A stretch of DNA of 62,000 nt from Glandiceps talaboti (GCF_964340395.1 NC_135551.1:18178503-18240502); one strand, 5' to 3'; shown: positions 30,535 to 46,500, counted from the first letter of the stretch. A program made the numbers and translations. The notes: generated by a model from the letters alone, not told the origin.

Positions 30535-33500
30535 TCTTTCTGTATCTTCCTTCCCCTGTCTCTCATTGCCCATCTCTCCCTGCCTGTCTTCCATATCTGA
30601 ACACAATGAAATAGCATTAGCTGCTTTACTTCAGAATGTCTAATGTGCTTACGAATATCATATTGACAGGTAAAGGTTGAGAAGGAAGAGTTTCACATTA
30701 AATATTATGACAAACAACATATAAAAGTGCCTGAAGTGAAGCGCCACTATTTCTCAATGAATACCTCTGGTAATTTTTCAGTAGCTCCAGCAGATGATAA
30801 GCTAGTAACTGCATCATTTGAAACAACTGTAGTTGTTGTTGCAGGAGGGTGAGCAGCAGCAACACTAGCTGCAGCAACAGGTACTATCTCTGTTTCTTCA
30901 ACCTATTACAAAACATGTGAGTGGTAAAAGTAAGCAAATTGGCAAGTGATTGGTTTGTTAGTGGGTTAGTAATGATCTGGCTGTATCATGGATAGGTTTT
31001 CACTGAAACTAATTTGATTAGATTTAATGTTGTATTGTTACCAATACAGTTGCCTATAAATACAGATGTGAATTGCAGGAAAAAGTATACTTCTAATGGT
31101 GAAGATGGTATTTCTTTCTGTTGCACTGTGTATATTTCATTACACAGGATCTAACCTGTGTACTTGCTTGAACTGAGACTCGACTATTATAATACTTTTG
31201 TTCATTATCCAGCTTTTCCTGGTAGCAATTCAATCTGTTATTACATTTTAAAATGTCCACATAACCTCATTGAGAGTGGTTGCAATGGCGAGTGGTTACA
31301 TTATGTCAGACTGTTCTATTATTCAAATGAAGTCATTAGGTAAATGTACACATATAACTCCAATGAACACGAGTTAACATCACAAGTGTAATAATTTACT
31401 TGAAATGCTAATATCATGTAAATTTCTATGAGCATTCTAATAACGGTTTTGGGGTTTGGCTAAAATAAGCAAATGGATTGAAATTGCTACCAAACAAGAT
31501 TGATAGAGAATGAGCATAGTGTAGTCACAGATCAGGCAGCAAGTAGACAAACTACACAGGATCTTCTATATGAGATTCATACAGAGAATATGACAGTCCT
31601 GTCCAGACTATTCTCTCTTGTTATGATTGAGGGTCGATAAAGTATTAAGTGCATAACTACACAATCATTGAATCAATACACAACTATATATTTCCCATTA
31701 CTTCCCTGTTTTTTGTAATCTCGCCTTAAACAAAGTTTGATTACACTATTCTGAAGTATGTTCCTATCTCCTTTTAGCTAGTTTTTAGTTTATTTTAGAT
31801 TTGTAAATTTGTGCAGTGTATTCCTATGAGCTAGAGTTCTTGAAATAAACTCTTCTTACATCTATAAAATAGTTGGGTGAAAGTTTAATGTCAACTAAGA
31901 TTGACAGCAACATGCATACAAGTAAGAGAGTCACATCATTTAAAAGTAAGAAGTCAAACAAAACAACAATAAATTCACTGAAAATGCAAAGCGTGTTAAT
32001 TAAAGCAATACAGTGGAAAAGCCACTGATTATGCATTACTTTGCATAAAGTATGCAAACCCCTGGCTAGCAAACTCCCAAAGGCCACTCCTTAGGCATTT
32101 ACTTATAACACATCTGCATACAATGCATTAATCTGCATATAATCAGCATGAAACACCTGGACATCTATATCGCAAACCTCCACCACCAACAGCAGTAGAC
32201 ACATATAGTGACACTACCTGTTGAACTACAATTGTAGTAACTCCCTTTGTCTTTTCATCACTTTTTATCTCCTTTGACTTTTTATCGGGGGAAGGAGCTC
32301 TCTTGTCTTGTGTTGTCTTTATTGTTTGCTCCGTCAATCTTTGTTTCTTAAAGTGTGCTCTATCTTTAATCTCATCCTCTGATGACAATGGTGGAGAATC
32401 CGTCTCATCATCAGATGATGATGATGGGGAATCTGCCCCATCAGACGAACTGTTAAATTTCTGCATCAAATTTTAATGTGCAAAGTGAAAGAGTGGGAAA
32501 GAAGAGTGTAAGATTAGGGTTAGTGCATAAGTACATGTGTAAGTTTAATGTGCAAGGTTTATTTATTTCTGTTTGTAGTGAACACATCATGTTACCTCCA
32601 CATGTCAGTATTGAACACTGTCCTACAATAACATGCAAATCACTGGTTGGGAAAACAAACATAGAATTCTGTTCGATTATGATTAAGGTGCGCCCTCTAA
32701 GCCAATTTGACACGCCACAGCCACTGATGCACACATTTTCTAGTGACGCACCAAAATTTGGTGTTCCCATATCTCTTACTTTATGGTGAGTCACAAGAAA
32801 TTCCAGTTTTTGTCATTTTTCTCATTTTGACTCACAAAAACAAAATTTGGCTATCAGTAGTGGGCACACTGTTCCTTAACAACTGCAGTAATTGAGCTTA
32901 TGGCTTACTAAGACAAAAACTAAAACTATTGTTGCATGTTGACATATTAAAGTAATCTGTAAGGTACGCCGTGACTGGGTGCCCTCACACACACACACAT
33001 GGTCAACCCTAGAGCATACCTCACGGTGAGGGTGGAGCGACATGATTTATCTGACAGTCTAATTTGTAAGCTATAATATGGACTTTGGTTTAATAGGGCT
33101 CCTGATGACATTTGTAATCTTGCAGTGTACATTTTGAGGACTTTTAGTGTTTACACTATCCTCATCACAGAGTAATCATATCCACACAAGAGGCACAGCT
33201 ATCAACTATTTGTTTAAATCTACCACATCAAACAACAATAGTTTTAGTTTGTGTCTGTCTTAGTAAATCAAAACCTCGATTTCCACTGTATTAACATTTT
33301 CAAATTGTTATTATTATGTATGCATTTAAATGTAGTTATACCACCAAATACTTGATCCTTAATAAAGTAGTCCTGAAAAAAGAGCCAATACTTTGTTCTG
33401 AACTGAAAGCAATTGAATCAGATTGTTTTAGTTTTATACTTGATTTGATTGCTGTAAATTAGTATAATGGTAAACAGTGGAAATGCTTAAATGCGTTGGT

Positions 33501-36500
33501 GTTGGCTGTGTACATTTTAATTGGAGAATGCCATAGTGATAAGCTCATAAGTACAATTGGCATACGTAATCCATGATGAAGCATGACTTGTCAAGATTTT
33601 AAGGTTTATTCCACAATCTTATCATTTGATGTTGTGTATTACACTGTAAAACTAACATTATTGGTATAATACTATATAAAGGTGATTCTTGATGAACAGA
33701 ATAACAAATTTATGGAAGAAAGCTGACATTGAATATACATGACTGCAAAGTTATAGGATTTCCCATCAAAGTGAGTAAATTTGCCAACATTATATAATGA
33801 TGCTGTTAGTAACTATTACATTAATTAAGGAAGGGCTGAAGATATGAAACCTAGTTGCTATAAAAAATATTTATGTATGATTTCTATGATAACCACATAC
33901 AAGTTTCCACAGCTGCCACAATATTCCCATAGTTACAATCAGTAATGCATGCTGCCCAATCACTGACAAGCCAACTTTTATGGTAACCACAAACAATTCC
34001 TGTGTCTACAAAGTTCCAATGATGTATAATGTGCAATTCAAAAGCCCATTTTATGATGACCATAAACTATTTGTATATTTCCAACAAACATTTCCATGGA
34101 AACAACAAATGATATATGATGCTCCATCTAAATTCCCATTCTAAGGTATAAACAATTGTTTTGCATTTATACCACATGACAATTTTTATATGCTTCTCTT
34201 TCTATGAAGGCCAATTACTGCAAACCTATATTTTTTGCCACTACCAAATTTTGCGATTTTACAGCCTTCTGCTAGTTCTCAAAGCCTATTTTTTTAATTA
34301 ATTACCAGATTAGTATATTGTGCTCATTCGTGTACATCAAGAAAGCATTTTAGTCACTAGTTATTTTTAATTAATATTTGTGTTTTCCAGCAAAATGAAT
34401 GAAAATAAATCTTTTAGCAAACATTTCCAGGTTTGCTGCAGTACGTATGGTAATTACAGGCAACATAAGCATGGCAACCTATTTTTCCATGGAAACAGTC
34501 ACCCTTGACAGCGAATGATCATAATAGTTCAATCAGTGATACCTCTCTCAATCGTTGTTTCCTTTGTGGAGGTCTAGTAGTTTGCAGTTGCTGTACTTTG
34601 AAAGGATAGCTAGCTATCTCTTTTCTGTCATCTGAGGATGGGGAAGACTCATCTGAAGATGTGCTATCTTCTGCTACCTTCAAATGATGTATGTGATAGA
34701 AGAACGTGATAGATTCGTATTCAAGGGCAAGATCACAAAAACTATACATATATGTACGAATAGTCATCACTAGTAGTCACGAGTCCTCACTAGTTAGGAC
34801 AAGTAATTATGATGTACTGTGATCGCAACATCGTCCAACCCCCTAACTAGTCATCAAACATCATCATCTTAGTTAGGTTTGACTCACTTAACAAAACATG
34901 CAGATAGAAACATATGTGAAAATGTCTTCTGAAAAGCAGTTATGTACTTCTGCAGGTTTGTAGTCAAAATATGGACTCAAATAACTAAACAGCAGAAAAT
35001 GTTGTTGACCCATCATGAACAGAGACCAAGGATACCAACTATCATCATATTATTCCGCCAGTCCAGAGGAAGACATCAACCCTGAATAATTAGATATTTG
35101 TGTCATCATGGTCTGTAGTAGACAGATCAAAACGTCACATTCGTTTCCAATTTTAATACCGTCCAAAGTAACTATATTGTACTGCCCAATGTTGTTGTCA
35201 CTGTGCCAAAAAATCAGTTAGAAAACACTCAAAACTTAGTCAAACATGGTGTTGGAATGTCTATGGTTATAGAATATTATATACATTAAAAGGTACAGAG
35301 AGACACAGCAAGGGAAGAAAGAGGCAAGAAAGCACCCAAAATAGATAGCAAACTAAATTTAGCGTGCAAATAGTACCTCATTGCCCAGAGATTCATTAAG
35401 TTCAGCTTTAGCCCACTCATGTTTCATCTTTAATTCCTCTTGTAATTGTTTCACCTTTATATGCACAGCGATGGCAGGCAGAGAAAAGAGATGTAAATGG
35501 TAATGTTATATAAAAGAACTGTGATGTCTATATTATATAAAGAATATTACAATTATGTAAAAGATAATGGAGAAATTTTTACAAGATACAATGTAGTACA
35601 TGACGATAGTTTAATAGAAGTAAGCATGAGAGTTTGGTTTCTAAGAGAAATGGATTTCAAAAAAAGCACTGCAAATTTCTTACTGCTAGTAAAAAATATT
35701 GATCTTTTTGAGGTTCTGGATATAATTGTAACACATGCCAGTTAAGATGTCAAACACACAAACAATTGAACAGACTGACATTCCAATGTAGAGGGTATCA
35801 ATAACTGTTACAACAAATAAACATCATACACTTAGACGAGAGGGAAAATGCAAATATACTGATATGGTACTCGTCACAGAAGTGAAAATACCAAATAACA
35901 TCAACAGCAAACCAGGAACGGGAGGAGAATAAACAGAGGTAATCAAAATTTAAATAGGAGCATAGAACAGTGACATGATGTCATATGTTTAAGAAATCAA
36001 GGTGATATGATGTCATAAGGTTTAAGAAATCAAGGTGATATGATGTCATAAGGTTTACGAAATCAAGGTGATATGATGTCATGATATTGTAGAAATCGAG
36101 GTGATATGATGTCATAAGGCTTAAGAAATCAAGGTGATATGATGTCATAAGGTTTACGAAATCAAGGTGATATGATGTCATGATATTTTAGAAATCGAGG
36201 TGATATGATGTCATAAGGCTTAAGAAATCAAGGTGATATGATGTCATAAGGTTTACGAAATCAAGGTGATATGATGTCATGATATTTTAGAAATCGAGGT
36301 GATATGATGTCATAAGGTTTACGAAATCAAGGTGATATGATGTCATGATATTTTAGAAATCGAGGTGATATGATGTCATAAGGCTTAAGAAATCAAGGTG
36401 ATATGAAGTCATAAGGTTTACGAAATCAAGGTGATATGATGTCATGATATTTTAGAAATCGAGGTGATATGATGTCAGAAGGTTTAAGAAATCAAGGTGA

Positions 36501-37477
36501 TATGATGTCATAAGGTTTACGAAATCAAGGTGATATGATGTCATGATATTTTAGAAATCAAGGTGATATGTCATAATAGTAAAGATATCAAGGTGATATG
36601 TCATAATGGTAAAGATATCAAGGTGATATGTCATACTGGTAAAGATATCAAGGTGATAGCCTGTTGTCCACAGCACTGTTCAGACAAACCAACATAAACT
36701 TCACAATCTATTCTACCTCTTCCTCCTCCTCTTTGGATTTCATATTTCCCTCATCTTCTTCCTCACTATGCCCCTTCTCCTCATCATCATCACTAGAGTC
36801 CCAACTCTCAAGTAACTCATTCTTAGTTACCTTATGTTTGCATGGAAGGACAAATCAGAACCCATGTCAATGAAACCAAAACACCCAATCCTTTGTACTT
36901 GAAGTCTCAGTATTTTCTCATTACATTATTAGTATTACATACTCAATGTATGTTGTTGTACAAGTGTGCATAAAATAAAATGTGTATATCAGTGTGTGCA
37001 ACACAGTGTTCCACTCAAACCACTGGTGGCACTCTTCCATGAAAATACACTGAAACATGGCCAAGTTAAAAAGTAGAATACTCAACTAACGTTTGCACAT
37101 AATACATATTACTGACTGAGAATTACATACAGTGACTGCATGATGTCAGTAGACTTATACACAGGCATGCATATCTGTTAGACGTTGATCATTTCACCAT
37201 TTCTTCAATTTCAAAACTTGGTCCTTGAACTATTATTCAATTGAGCAAAATTATATTTATAATGACAGTTTTTTATTTGAATTTATCCCCAAGTACGAGG
37301 CTAGTGGTATCACATAGTCAGTGCATGCAAGTTTCAGCGCGATTACATATGATGTTATGCTTGCTGAGTTCTTCTGTCCCTGTTCTGTCTCTCCCAAGTA
37401 TTTACGAGATGTATGGACCATGAAGTCATGAATTTCAAACATGTAGATCTTGTGTGTTCTCATCAAAATTCTTTCTC

Positions 37478-37535
<58 letters not shown>

Positions 37536-40500
37536 CTGATGATGATACTGTCACCATTCAATAATTTTCTGACAATTTTGTTCCACAAGCAAACGCAAAG
37601 GTTAATTCAACTGCCAAATACATGTATATGGTGCTCCGCGGGGAAGAGGATAGAAAGGGCATGCACCACCATGTCATAGAGTTAGTTAGTTACACTGTTG
37701 GTGAAAGAATTGCCTGAACGCGGTTAAAACAAATTTCAGTAACAGGTGCACACATTACATTCCCTATAGTTTACACTTTGATCTTACAAAGTTCTTAGAT
37801 GTACATTCATGAGTTTAACAACAAACAACAATCTATTAGCCTAGGGAATAATTTACTCATGCAATCACTCCACTCTGACTTTTAGTTTTTACTATTAAAA
37901 GCTCTGACAGCTTTGTATTTGTGAGTTTAATAACATACAGCAATATCTGTGGGTTAATTCATCTTTTGTTCACTCAAGTGCAGTGTCTTTGTTTGACTGA
38001 ATTAGTAGATACCAACACCCTGTGCAGTGATAGCGACAAATATTTAGATTTCTTTGCAACATGTTAAGATTGAACATTATTTGTTACTCCACTTCATAGG
38101 TGTCAAATAAGCAAACATCATACGAGTGATCAAACTGCATGTGGTTAGCATTTCTGTTAAAAGTGATGGAAACCATAGTAAGTGTAACATTTGAATGGGT
38201 AGGAGCCAGTCCCCACGAAAGTAAGAGCCATATCCTGCTACTAGTCTTAGTAATTTGTACTCTTCAAGTTCAAATGTGTGTAATTTAGTTTACAATGCTT
38301 GAATATAAGCCCTGCATAAATTCAACCTTACTCAGTATTCAATCAAAGAAGGAGTATACATACATGTGTACAACAGTGTAGTAGTAGTCGTAGTATGAAT
38401 ATTGAAATGATTTTCAGTCACTGACTCAGTGTTGCAAATTTTGTATTACATGTACCATGTATGTTGTAGAATGGAGTATTAAGATGCCCTGTTTTAAGGT
38501 CCTTGAAGTTGAGCTAGCCAACAAACTTATCTGAGTGAAAATCTCTTTGTATAATCCAAAATGATATGTTTGACAGAATTCTTGTATGATGAGGGATGAG
38601 GTAGAACTAAAAAAATACAAATCTTGTACATGGAATATTTGTTGTGTTGAATTACAACGCTCGGGACAATCCTGACGGATTATACGGAATAGAGACATAG
38701 ACTTGTACAACTATGGTACAGTGCAGGTGAAATGAGTTAATTCACTTCACAAGTAACAAAGTACCTCGCGTGTGGGGTTTTCCTGGACTTTAGAGTCTGT
38801 TATATCAGAAACTTCCTTCTGATTTGAATCAGACACTATGTTCTGATTTTTATCATTCTCAATAAGAAGTAATCCATCCTCAATGGAGACATCATCCTTT
38901 AAGAGTTGTATGCAGGAAGAATAATCAAATAATAAATAATGAATAAAATGTACTAAATATGCACACACACAAAAAAATCTGCAACAGTATGCCAAGACTT
39001 CATGGAAAGACTTAGACCAATATACACAATAAGAACTCTTCATGAGAAAGTGTCCCAATTCATTGAATCAGATGCACTGTAAAAACTGTCACATAAATGT
39101 GTGTCAATCATCAAAGACCTATAAACTTGAACTAAGCCCACTTGCACTTCTGTAAATTCTTCATGCACAACCAAACTAAGAGAAGGTACTAAGTCCTCTT
39201 GCAATTTCTGTATTCTCCTTGCACAAGTTAACAGGGTGCTGAGTCCTTTTGTAAGTTGTGTGATCTCCCTTAGCAAGCTAACTAAACTGGGGATGTTGAG
39301 TCTGCTTACATCTATGTTCTCCCTGAACAAGCTACAAGGGGGCACAGAGCCCTCTTGAATCTGTGTTCTCTTGAGTCATCTTGCAATCTCTCATGTCAAG
39401 TTGACAGGGGTACTCAGCCCTATTTATATTTTAATTTGAGTACCTCAAGCATGAAATGTATTACAAAAATGGTAGCTTCACTGAATGATATCAAACAGTC
39501 ACAAGACTTCATTTGACCTAGTTTAAATCATATATATATCAAAACCTCCTGGACCATTTTCAAGATTACACACCAGGCTCTCTTAGCCTTCAAGTGATGA
39601 CTACAATACTACTCCCTTATGAAACCATTCCAGTGTAAACAGAAGGTCAACTCAGCTATAAACAAATTCACAAAATCTCAGGGCTTGAAGTTGGAAATCG
39701 ACAACTTCTTTTATCGACTATTCATTCTTCCAATCACCATCAAGTTTCCTGTACACAATCAGCTGGACATCATTTTAGATATTAAAGCTGATGATACCTA
39801 TATATAACTGAAATTGCTGATTAGTCTGAAGGACATTAACTGTAACTTATTATATTTGAATTTCGTGTTTAAAGTGTAACTTACCCTTTGAGATTCCAAT
39901 TTCTGTCTTTTCAGTACTTGTTCCTTTTCCTGTTTCTGATGAGAATAGTAAAGAATAGCATGTAAGTTGTAAAGATCTATAAACTCATGAAATCAATATC
40001 TACTCAAATTCAAAATCATGCATACATGTAGAGAGACTTGTTAAAGCCTTCCATTAAATGATTAACATTGTGTATACAAGTGTATGCTATTAAATATATA
40101 ACTAACTCCAATTTTAGCAACACAAAAGTTTTTCAGTCAAGTCATTGTGAATATTATTAACCAAATGTATAACATTTAGGAGCAGACAGTATTTCTTATC
40201 ACGCTGTTCATATCAAATCACAGCAAGCACATGAATTCAACCTCAAAAATAAGTTCCCATTTATGGGTGTAATAGGGATGTACTTGTCAAATTTGAAAGG
40301 ACACATGTCTGCATGTAAGTGTGCATGCGTTTGTGAGTACATGAGTACACACACACACACACATATGTACACACACTTTGTTTGCTCTACAGTACACCTC
40401 AATATCAGCTCTGTTACTACAAACCAATGCATGATATAAGCTTAAAGTTAAAAGGGCAGGGTTTCAATCCTGGGTCATCACATTAGTGTTATCTCACCAC

Positions 40501-43500
40501 TGGAGCCATTCAGATAAAATATGATAATTCATTTGTTCTGGACCAACTTTTTCTTTAGTATAGTTCTCTCAGACAACTAGTACTCACACCTAAATTCTAA
40601 TATTTTTTTCAAAGTGAGTCTATAACTTAGATAAGACATGACATCAGGTTTATACAATACTTAAATAATACCGTCTTTGACACTTCAGTTAACAATATAC
40701 CTTTGATAATTTCAGTTTGACATATTTTTATATAGCAACTGACACTGACAGCAAATTAGGCTGTGTACGTTATCTTCACACCAACCCACCCATACATTAC
40801 AGTTTCCCATCTTTGACACGCGTATAAGTATTGATTTTATAAGCGCACCATACCATTGATGTTTATACTTTGCATAACACAGTAAAATGGCAATGCTGCT
40901 ATGGAAATCAAGCTATTGGCAAACTAAGATAAACACAAACTAAAACTATTGTTGCAATATGTTGACATAAGTTATCAATAGACATTGATGTCATTACACT
41001 CACAGTAGGGTGGTGTCTCTGATAACAATTTTTTCACAAGTCACTATACATTCAATCGATATCTCATTCAGTGTTTACACTATCTTGATTACAGCGTGAT
41101 TACTGGGTATATGGCCATAACCAAGGCACAACTATCGCCTACTTGTGTAATCTACCATAATCAACAACATAAATATATTTTGTGTCTATCTTTAGTTTGT
41201 TAATAGCTTGCACATGACAAAACCATAATATTGTGATTGTGATTATACATGTACAAATACTAGTAAATTCACCCTGAAACTAATGCATTAAAGGGTAACA
41301 CTTTATGCTTAGGGTGTAAATTACCCATACACGCACTTACTACAATATACAACCCTACCATCAACCCATTTGTGACTGGATATAATCAAACAAACACATT
41401 GCCAACTACAGGTATGTGCCATTCTATAACACTGTGTATAGTCTACTAGTCTGTAAGATATGTGTTGCACCACTCTATACAGAGAAGACTGATTAGAATT
41501 GAACAACACAACGTATCTTACAGTCAAGTGTGCATCAACGATATTTGAGTGCATTCAAAACCATTTGGGAACATTAGTACATGTAATCCATCGTTCGTTT
41601 TTTTTTTCAACTACTCTCTACATGTATATGAAGCTGTCTGTGTCTATTTCATATTTCATAACATTTCATAGTTTTGTTATCAATGTTCATTCAAACTTTG
41701 ATGCATATGGTAGATGCTGGATTCCACACTTTTCATAGTAGGGAAGTTTTCTAGAAGTGATATATTTTTAAATATAAATATTGAACAGTCCTTTTTTTAA
41801 AATCACAGATTGCTTAAATTAAGTTATATTATTAGAAAGCCAGCATTCAATTGATTGATGTCTTCAGCAAAAAATTTTCAAACATTATTCTTAAGCCATG
41901 CAATTATTTCAATATGAGGTAAATAATAGTAAATGTTGACAGTTGCAAGCATTTTGAAATAATTACTGGATATGTTAAATTAATCTTCTAATGAATATAT
42001 ATTGCCCATGATATGATATTGAAATGGTAAAATGCTACTGTTAGTTATAAGCCTTGTCCCCACCTTACTTGATTTGAAAACAAACTGAATCGACTCTGTT
42101 AAATTGGTTTGAAACTAGTTTCCGTTCCCACGAGAAAACTGAGTCATGGATTTGAATTGATCTGTATTTGCTTATGCAATGTTTTGAATTAAACCAATTT
42201 ACTTTGAATCAGTTTGAAATACTCCTTTGAGGTGGTTTTGAACTGATTCAACTAAATTGGTTCAAACTAATTTTAGTGCAGGTGAGGGATAGGAGAACCG
42301 ACTTCAATTCAATTTTTGAACCAAATCAACATTACATGTGGGTGGTGGGTGGGGGTATAGATGTAGTGGTGTGTTCTGATACAGCAGCATATCCCAGACA
42401 ACATTCAAGATCGCACAGCAAACCCTACACTTGGTGAAGGTTTATTACATATTCTTCTCCACTATGCTTATGAAACTGACCACAAGTACATGTACAATCA
42501 TAGTGATGAATTCTGAGTTTCAAATACTGTTATTGCTGGGGTCCTGAATTTTCTTGTGAGTAGATGGAACAAAAGCTCCCATTTTTTGCATAGCTTTACA
42601 CCATCACAGATGAATTTTGATATGAAAATACGGTTAGTAGTTGTACATTTGTACACTGAAAACTGTGAAAGAATTTAAATGATTACTATTTACGTATTGT
42701 TGAATTTTTGCAATGCCATTATTTCGCCATCTGAAACATATAAAATTGCTGATAGAAGCTACTCCCCCATTGCTGCTTTGTGAAAGACATGTGTTTTCAA
42801 CTATGTTAAGAATACATGCTTTGGTTGAAAATGCTTGACAGAAATTGCTTCTGTGCGCCAGCTTCACTCATATGTACAATTAAAATACTTTAGCAAGGTT
42901 TTCCTATCTTACAGACTGTTTGGAGTGGAGGTCTGACAAACTCTTAAGGGACAATCTCTAATAGCCAGTTCTGTTCTCTCTTTGCATTTAATTTATTAAA
43001 TTTGGTTTTATTGTAGTTAACTGTAATGAGACTCTATTATGCCGTTGCTCTGCCACACAGCAAAGAAATCATTTCTCATATCAAGTTCCATAAGCATAGT
43101 TAACAAGCATATTACATGATAAATGCCAACAACGTGCAAGATAGGCTATCTACTACCTGTCTTTCCCTTCTCAAGTGTCTTTTATAAGCAGACACCATGG
43201 GTTTTATGTCGTCCGTATTACCACTTTTAGAGTAATGAGTCTACAGAAAAGAGAAGACATATACTCCTGAGACTGAGTATAGCACAATACATGTACACTC
43301 AGTGTAAACCACATTTGGGATGTCACGGCTCAAACTGTTGGATATGTATTAAAAGGTTAATTTTTTAGTTACTTGGATGTTAAGTTATCATAATATTAGT
43401 TTGTTAACAACATATCACACATATGTATTACATGTAGTTATCTAACACTTTTTTTTTGGATATCTTAATTTTTGCTTGCACAAGGTACAACTATTGGATA

Positions 43501-46500
43501 ATATTGTTTCTTCTCAAAGAGTTAAATAATTCTGGAAACTAAAATTTACTGTGTTATCCACTTCATGATTCTAGTAGACAAATTCCATTGTTTAGTTTTG
43601 AATGCATTCATATACTTATTCGTTACTTCCTAATCTTTAATGATTCTTTTTCTTTAGTAGATATCTATTTTATCTTCCACATATTTCAATATCTTTTTCT
43701 ATTTACAGTCTATTTGTTTCACTGTCATTGTCTTTAGGGTAGAATGCAACTCAGCAGCCAATGTGCCCAAATATTATATATCAAATCTTCCAGAGCTTTA
43801 CCATATGAAAGATTGTTCCTGGTTCTATTGTAATAAGAAAAGAACTTTGGGGTTTTCTGGTGAATCAACAATCATTTATTTTCCAGTAGAGTTAACCAGA
43901 AATCCTACGTCTTGTAAGGTTTTTGAGTTAACATAGTATTTGGCAGCCATTTTGGATTCTAAAATAGTTTTATTCAAAGTTCATTTTGTGCTCTACTTCA
44001 AAACTTTGCATGGTGACCCCTAATTTTGTTTCTAGATTTAAACTGACAATGGGTTTGTCTTCTCTTGAACAAGGTAACAGCAAAAGTTTATTTTTTTTTT
44101 TAAATGAATTTTTGTGCTGGGAATTGCTCCCAGCAATTTTCTGTTATACAGCAAATGTTTAAGATTTTCATTTCTGATACGCTACATTAATACTGTATCT
44201 CATTTCTGCTAGGTGTGTTATTTGCCATAAGCTTTTAGCAACCTGTGACCAACATGTGATAAAAAGAAAAGCACCCTTGCCATATTAACAAAACAACAAC
44301 GCACCTAAAATAGCCTAATATAAGTATAAAGCAAAACAGATGATGTCAGGTTCTTTAACTCAACTCAACAATTCTTTTACAAAGTAAGTGCATCACACCA
44401 TAAAATGTACATTTTTTCACTGCAATGACAACATATTTTAAATTAAAGAGGCAATGTGGATGAGAAGCACATCATCTTTATTCATAGTTCTTTCACAAGA
44501 AAGATTGCTTTTCTGATGAAAAATCATGTACTAAAGTATTGTTTTTTTTAACACACACACACACACACACACACAGAGACACAGACCCAGACACACAAAC
44601 ACACAGACACAAAACCACACAATTTGCCTGGTGTATTCTGTGAGGTAGATTAAAATATATGACAAATGCACAAATTGAAGTAGCTGTTAACACTTTTCTC
44701 TCAGTTAAATGACCCACAGTGAGTCACTTTGTCTGTATTTTGTGGTATGAGCACGTGCTCAAAATAGATCAACATTTAGTACATTATAGACAAATCATAC
44801 TTTTCTAGAAAAGTTGCCAATGCTTTGAAAAACATAATTAGTAGTATGGAATTTCTTTTACTAGCAGTGGTGGAAACAAATTAATGACCACACAATACTT
44901 CACAATGTTTTTAATACCAAAGTAATGCTCCATCCAGAACGTTCTGGGTTCAGTTCAAGAGTCATGCCCTCAATGCCCAAAATATTCTGGGTACAGCGAG
45001 ACAAGGGTTAATATGAATGGGTTAAAAGGTATGACATTGGTAAATTGATATTATTGAATTCCATACCTTGTCTAGTGGATGTATTGTCTGATTTGGCTCA
45101 TCATCACTTCCTAAAATGAAATAAAAAGAAATTACATTTGAATAAAAATATCAGCCCAAAACATACAAACTAGTCTTTACTTTTGATTACAAGTAACTAC
45201 TTGACTGTGTACATGTATACCAAGTTTGTTTACAAATCACTTCAGGTATGTACAATGACAAACTTTTTATGCGTCTTCTTAGTTTTTTGCAACAGATTTC
45301 AAATATGGACTTGATCTATATTAATTGCTTCACATTCTTTTTCCCAGTAGAAAAACACAGTACAGTTGTAATATTATTAAAAATCCAAACTAAATACCCA
45401 TTTCCTAACCCATGTTGCCACTTTCATGGTGGTATATAAAAGTGAACTGCTTGTAATGTGTATTACGGTATAACTCAGCATTGTACTATACCTTTACGTG
45501 TTTCTTCTGCTTTGATTTCTGGTAATTTTCCTTGATCTAGTTTGTTGGCACCTGTGTTTGCAGCATTCAATCTAGGTAAGGCTCGAGGAGCTGGTTTGGG
45601 ACTGCTAGAAGCAGAGATAGGAGTACTGAGAGGGGGTAAGGTTCTAGCCAAGGGAGGCGGTAGGTCAGCCTACAAAAACAAATGAAAACATCAATTAAAT
45701 TAATTATGTCACAGGAGGTCATTTTCATTTTTTACGTTATTTACTTATGGAATGGAAGACCAGTGGGAGCAAGAACCCATTTACAGGCTCCTAAAAAATG
45801 AAAAATTCATGAAAAAAACAAGTTTACAAAACACACAAACATGTCAAACAAACAAAACTAACAAAATGCATATAAAAACACATTCAAACGAGTACATCCT
45901 ACAACAGAAAGTACCTGAGGTAGGATATATATACAAGACAAGGGAATCGTTATGACCCAGCATCTGTGCATTTCAATTTTATTGACCATATTGTCTCTGA
46001 TATGTCTATTTTAGGCATTTGCAGAATAAGCAGTTATGAAGACAGGCTTAAATTGAAAGAGGAAGAAATAATTTTCCACTTCAGAAAACTGGAACTATAC
46101 AGAATGAATAAACAATCTACATCAGTCCCTATTCCATAATTTATCATGCACACTTGTGAGTGAGTTCTTGATGGTTGGACATGGTATGTTTGATCTATTT
46201 TCGCTGATATTGCTATATTCACTTTATTTTTATTTGAAACAATTTAGTCAGGTTGGCCATTCACATTCGTCCAAGTATTCGAAAGTAAAATTATGCAACA
46301 TCAAAAGGCATACCCTTGAAACCTATGACAAATGCAATGAGACATACAATACAAAGAAAGTGAACACACCACAAAGCTGTTGCCTGTGGAACAACTATAT
46401 AAATAATGACAATGAGCCCGAGCTTGAAATGTAAGTTTAAACTTTGACACCAGCGACTGTTTTAATGACTTCCAATGGTAATTAGGCAGCTTTTTCCTGC

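Noticed and set aside
30204-30643. 136-141-codon Cys/Val/Leu-rich frames
   Set aside because: Translations of the TG-rich minisatellite; all three frames are open because of low complexity.
35981-36181. Minus-strand frame of six 11-residue repeats
   Set aside because: Explained by a 33-bp tandem repeat; flanking phases do not join RPGR exons m and n, which already join directly.
36000-36600. CRISPR-like array
   Set aside because: The units are contiguous tandem repeats without unique spacers, and the genome is eukaryotic.
40440-40500. Possible tRNA-derived SINE with GGTTTCAATCCTGG
   Set aside because: The B-box-like word has an inserted base and no A box is found upstream.
42050-42345. Possible transposon starting CCTTGTCCCCACC with many AAACCAATTT words
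   Set aside because: I could not find paired ends or a target duplication.
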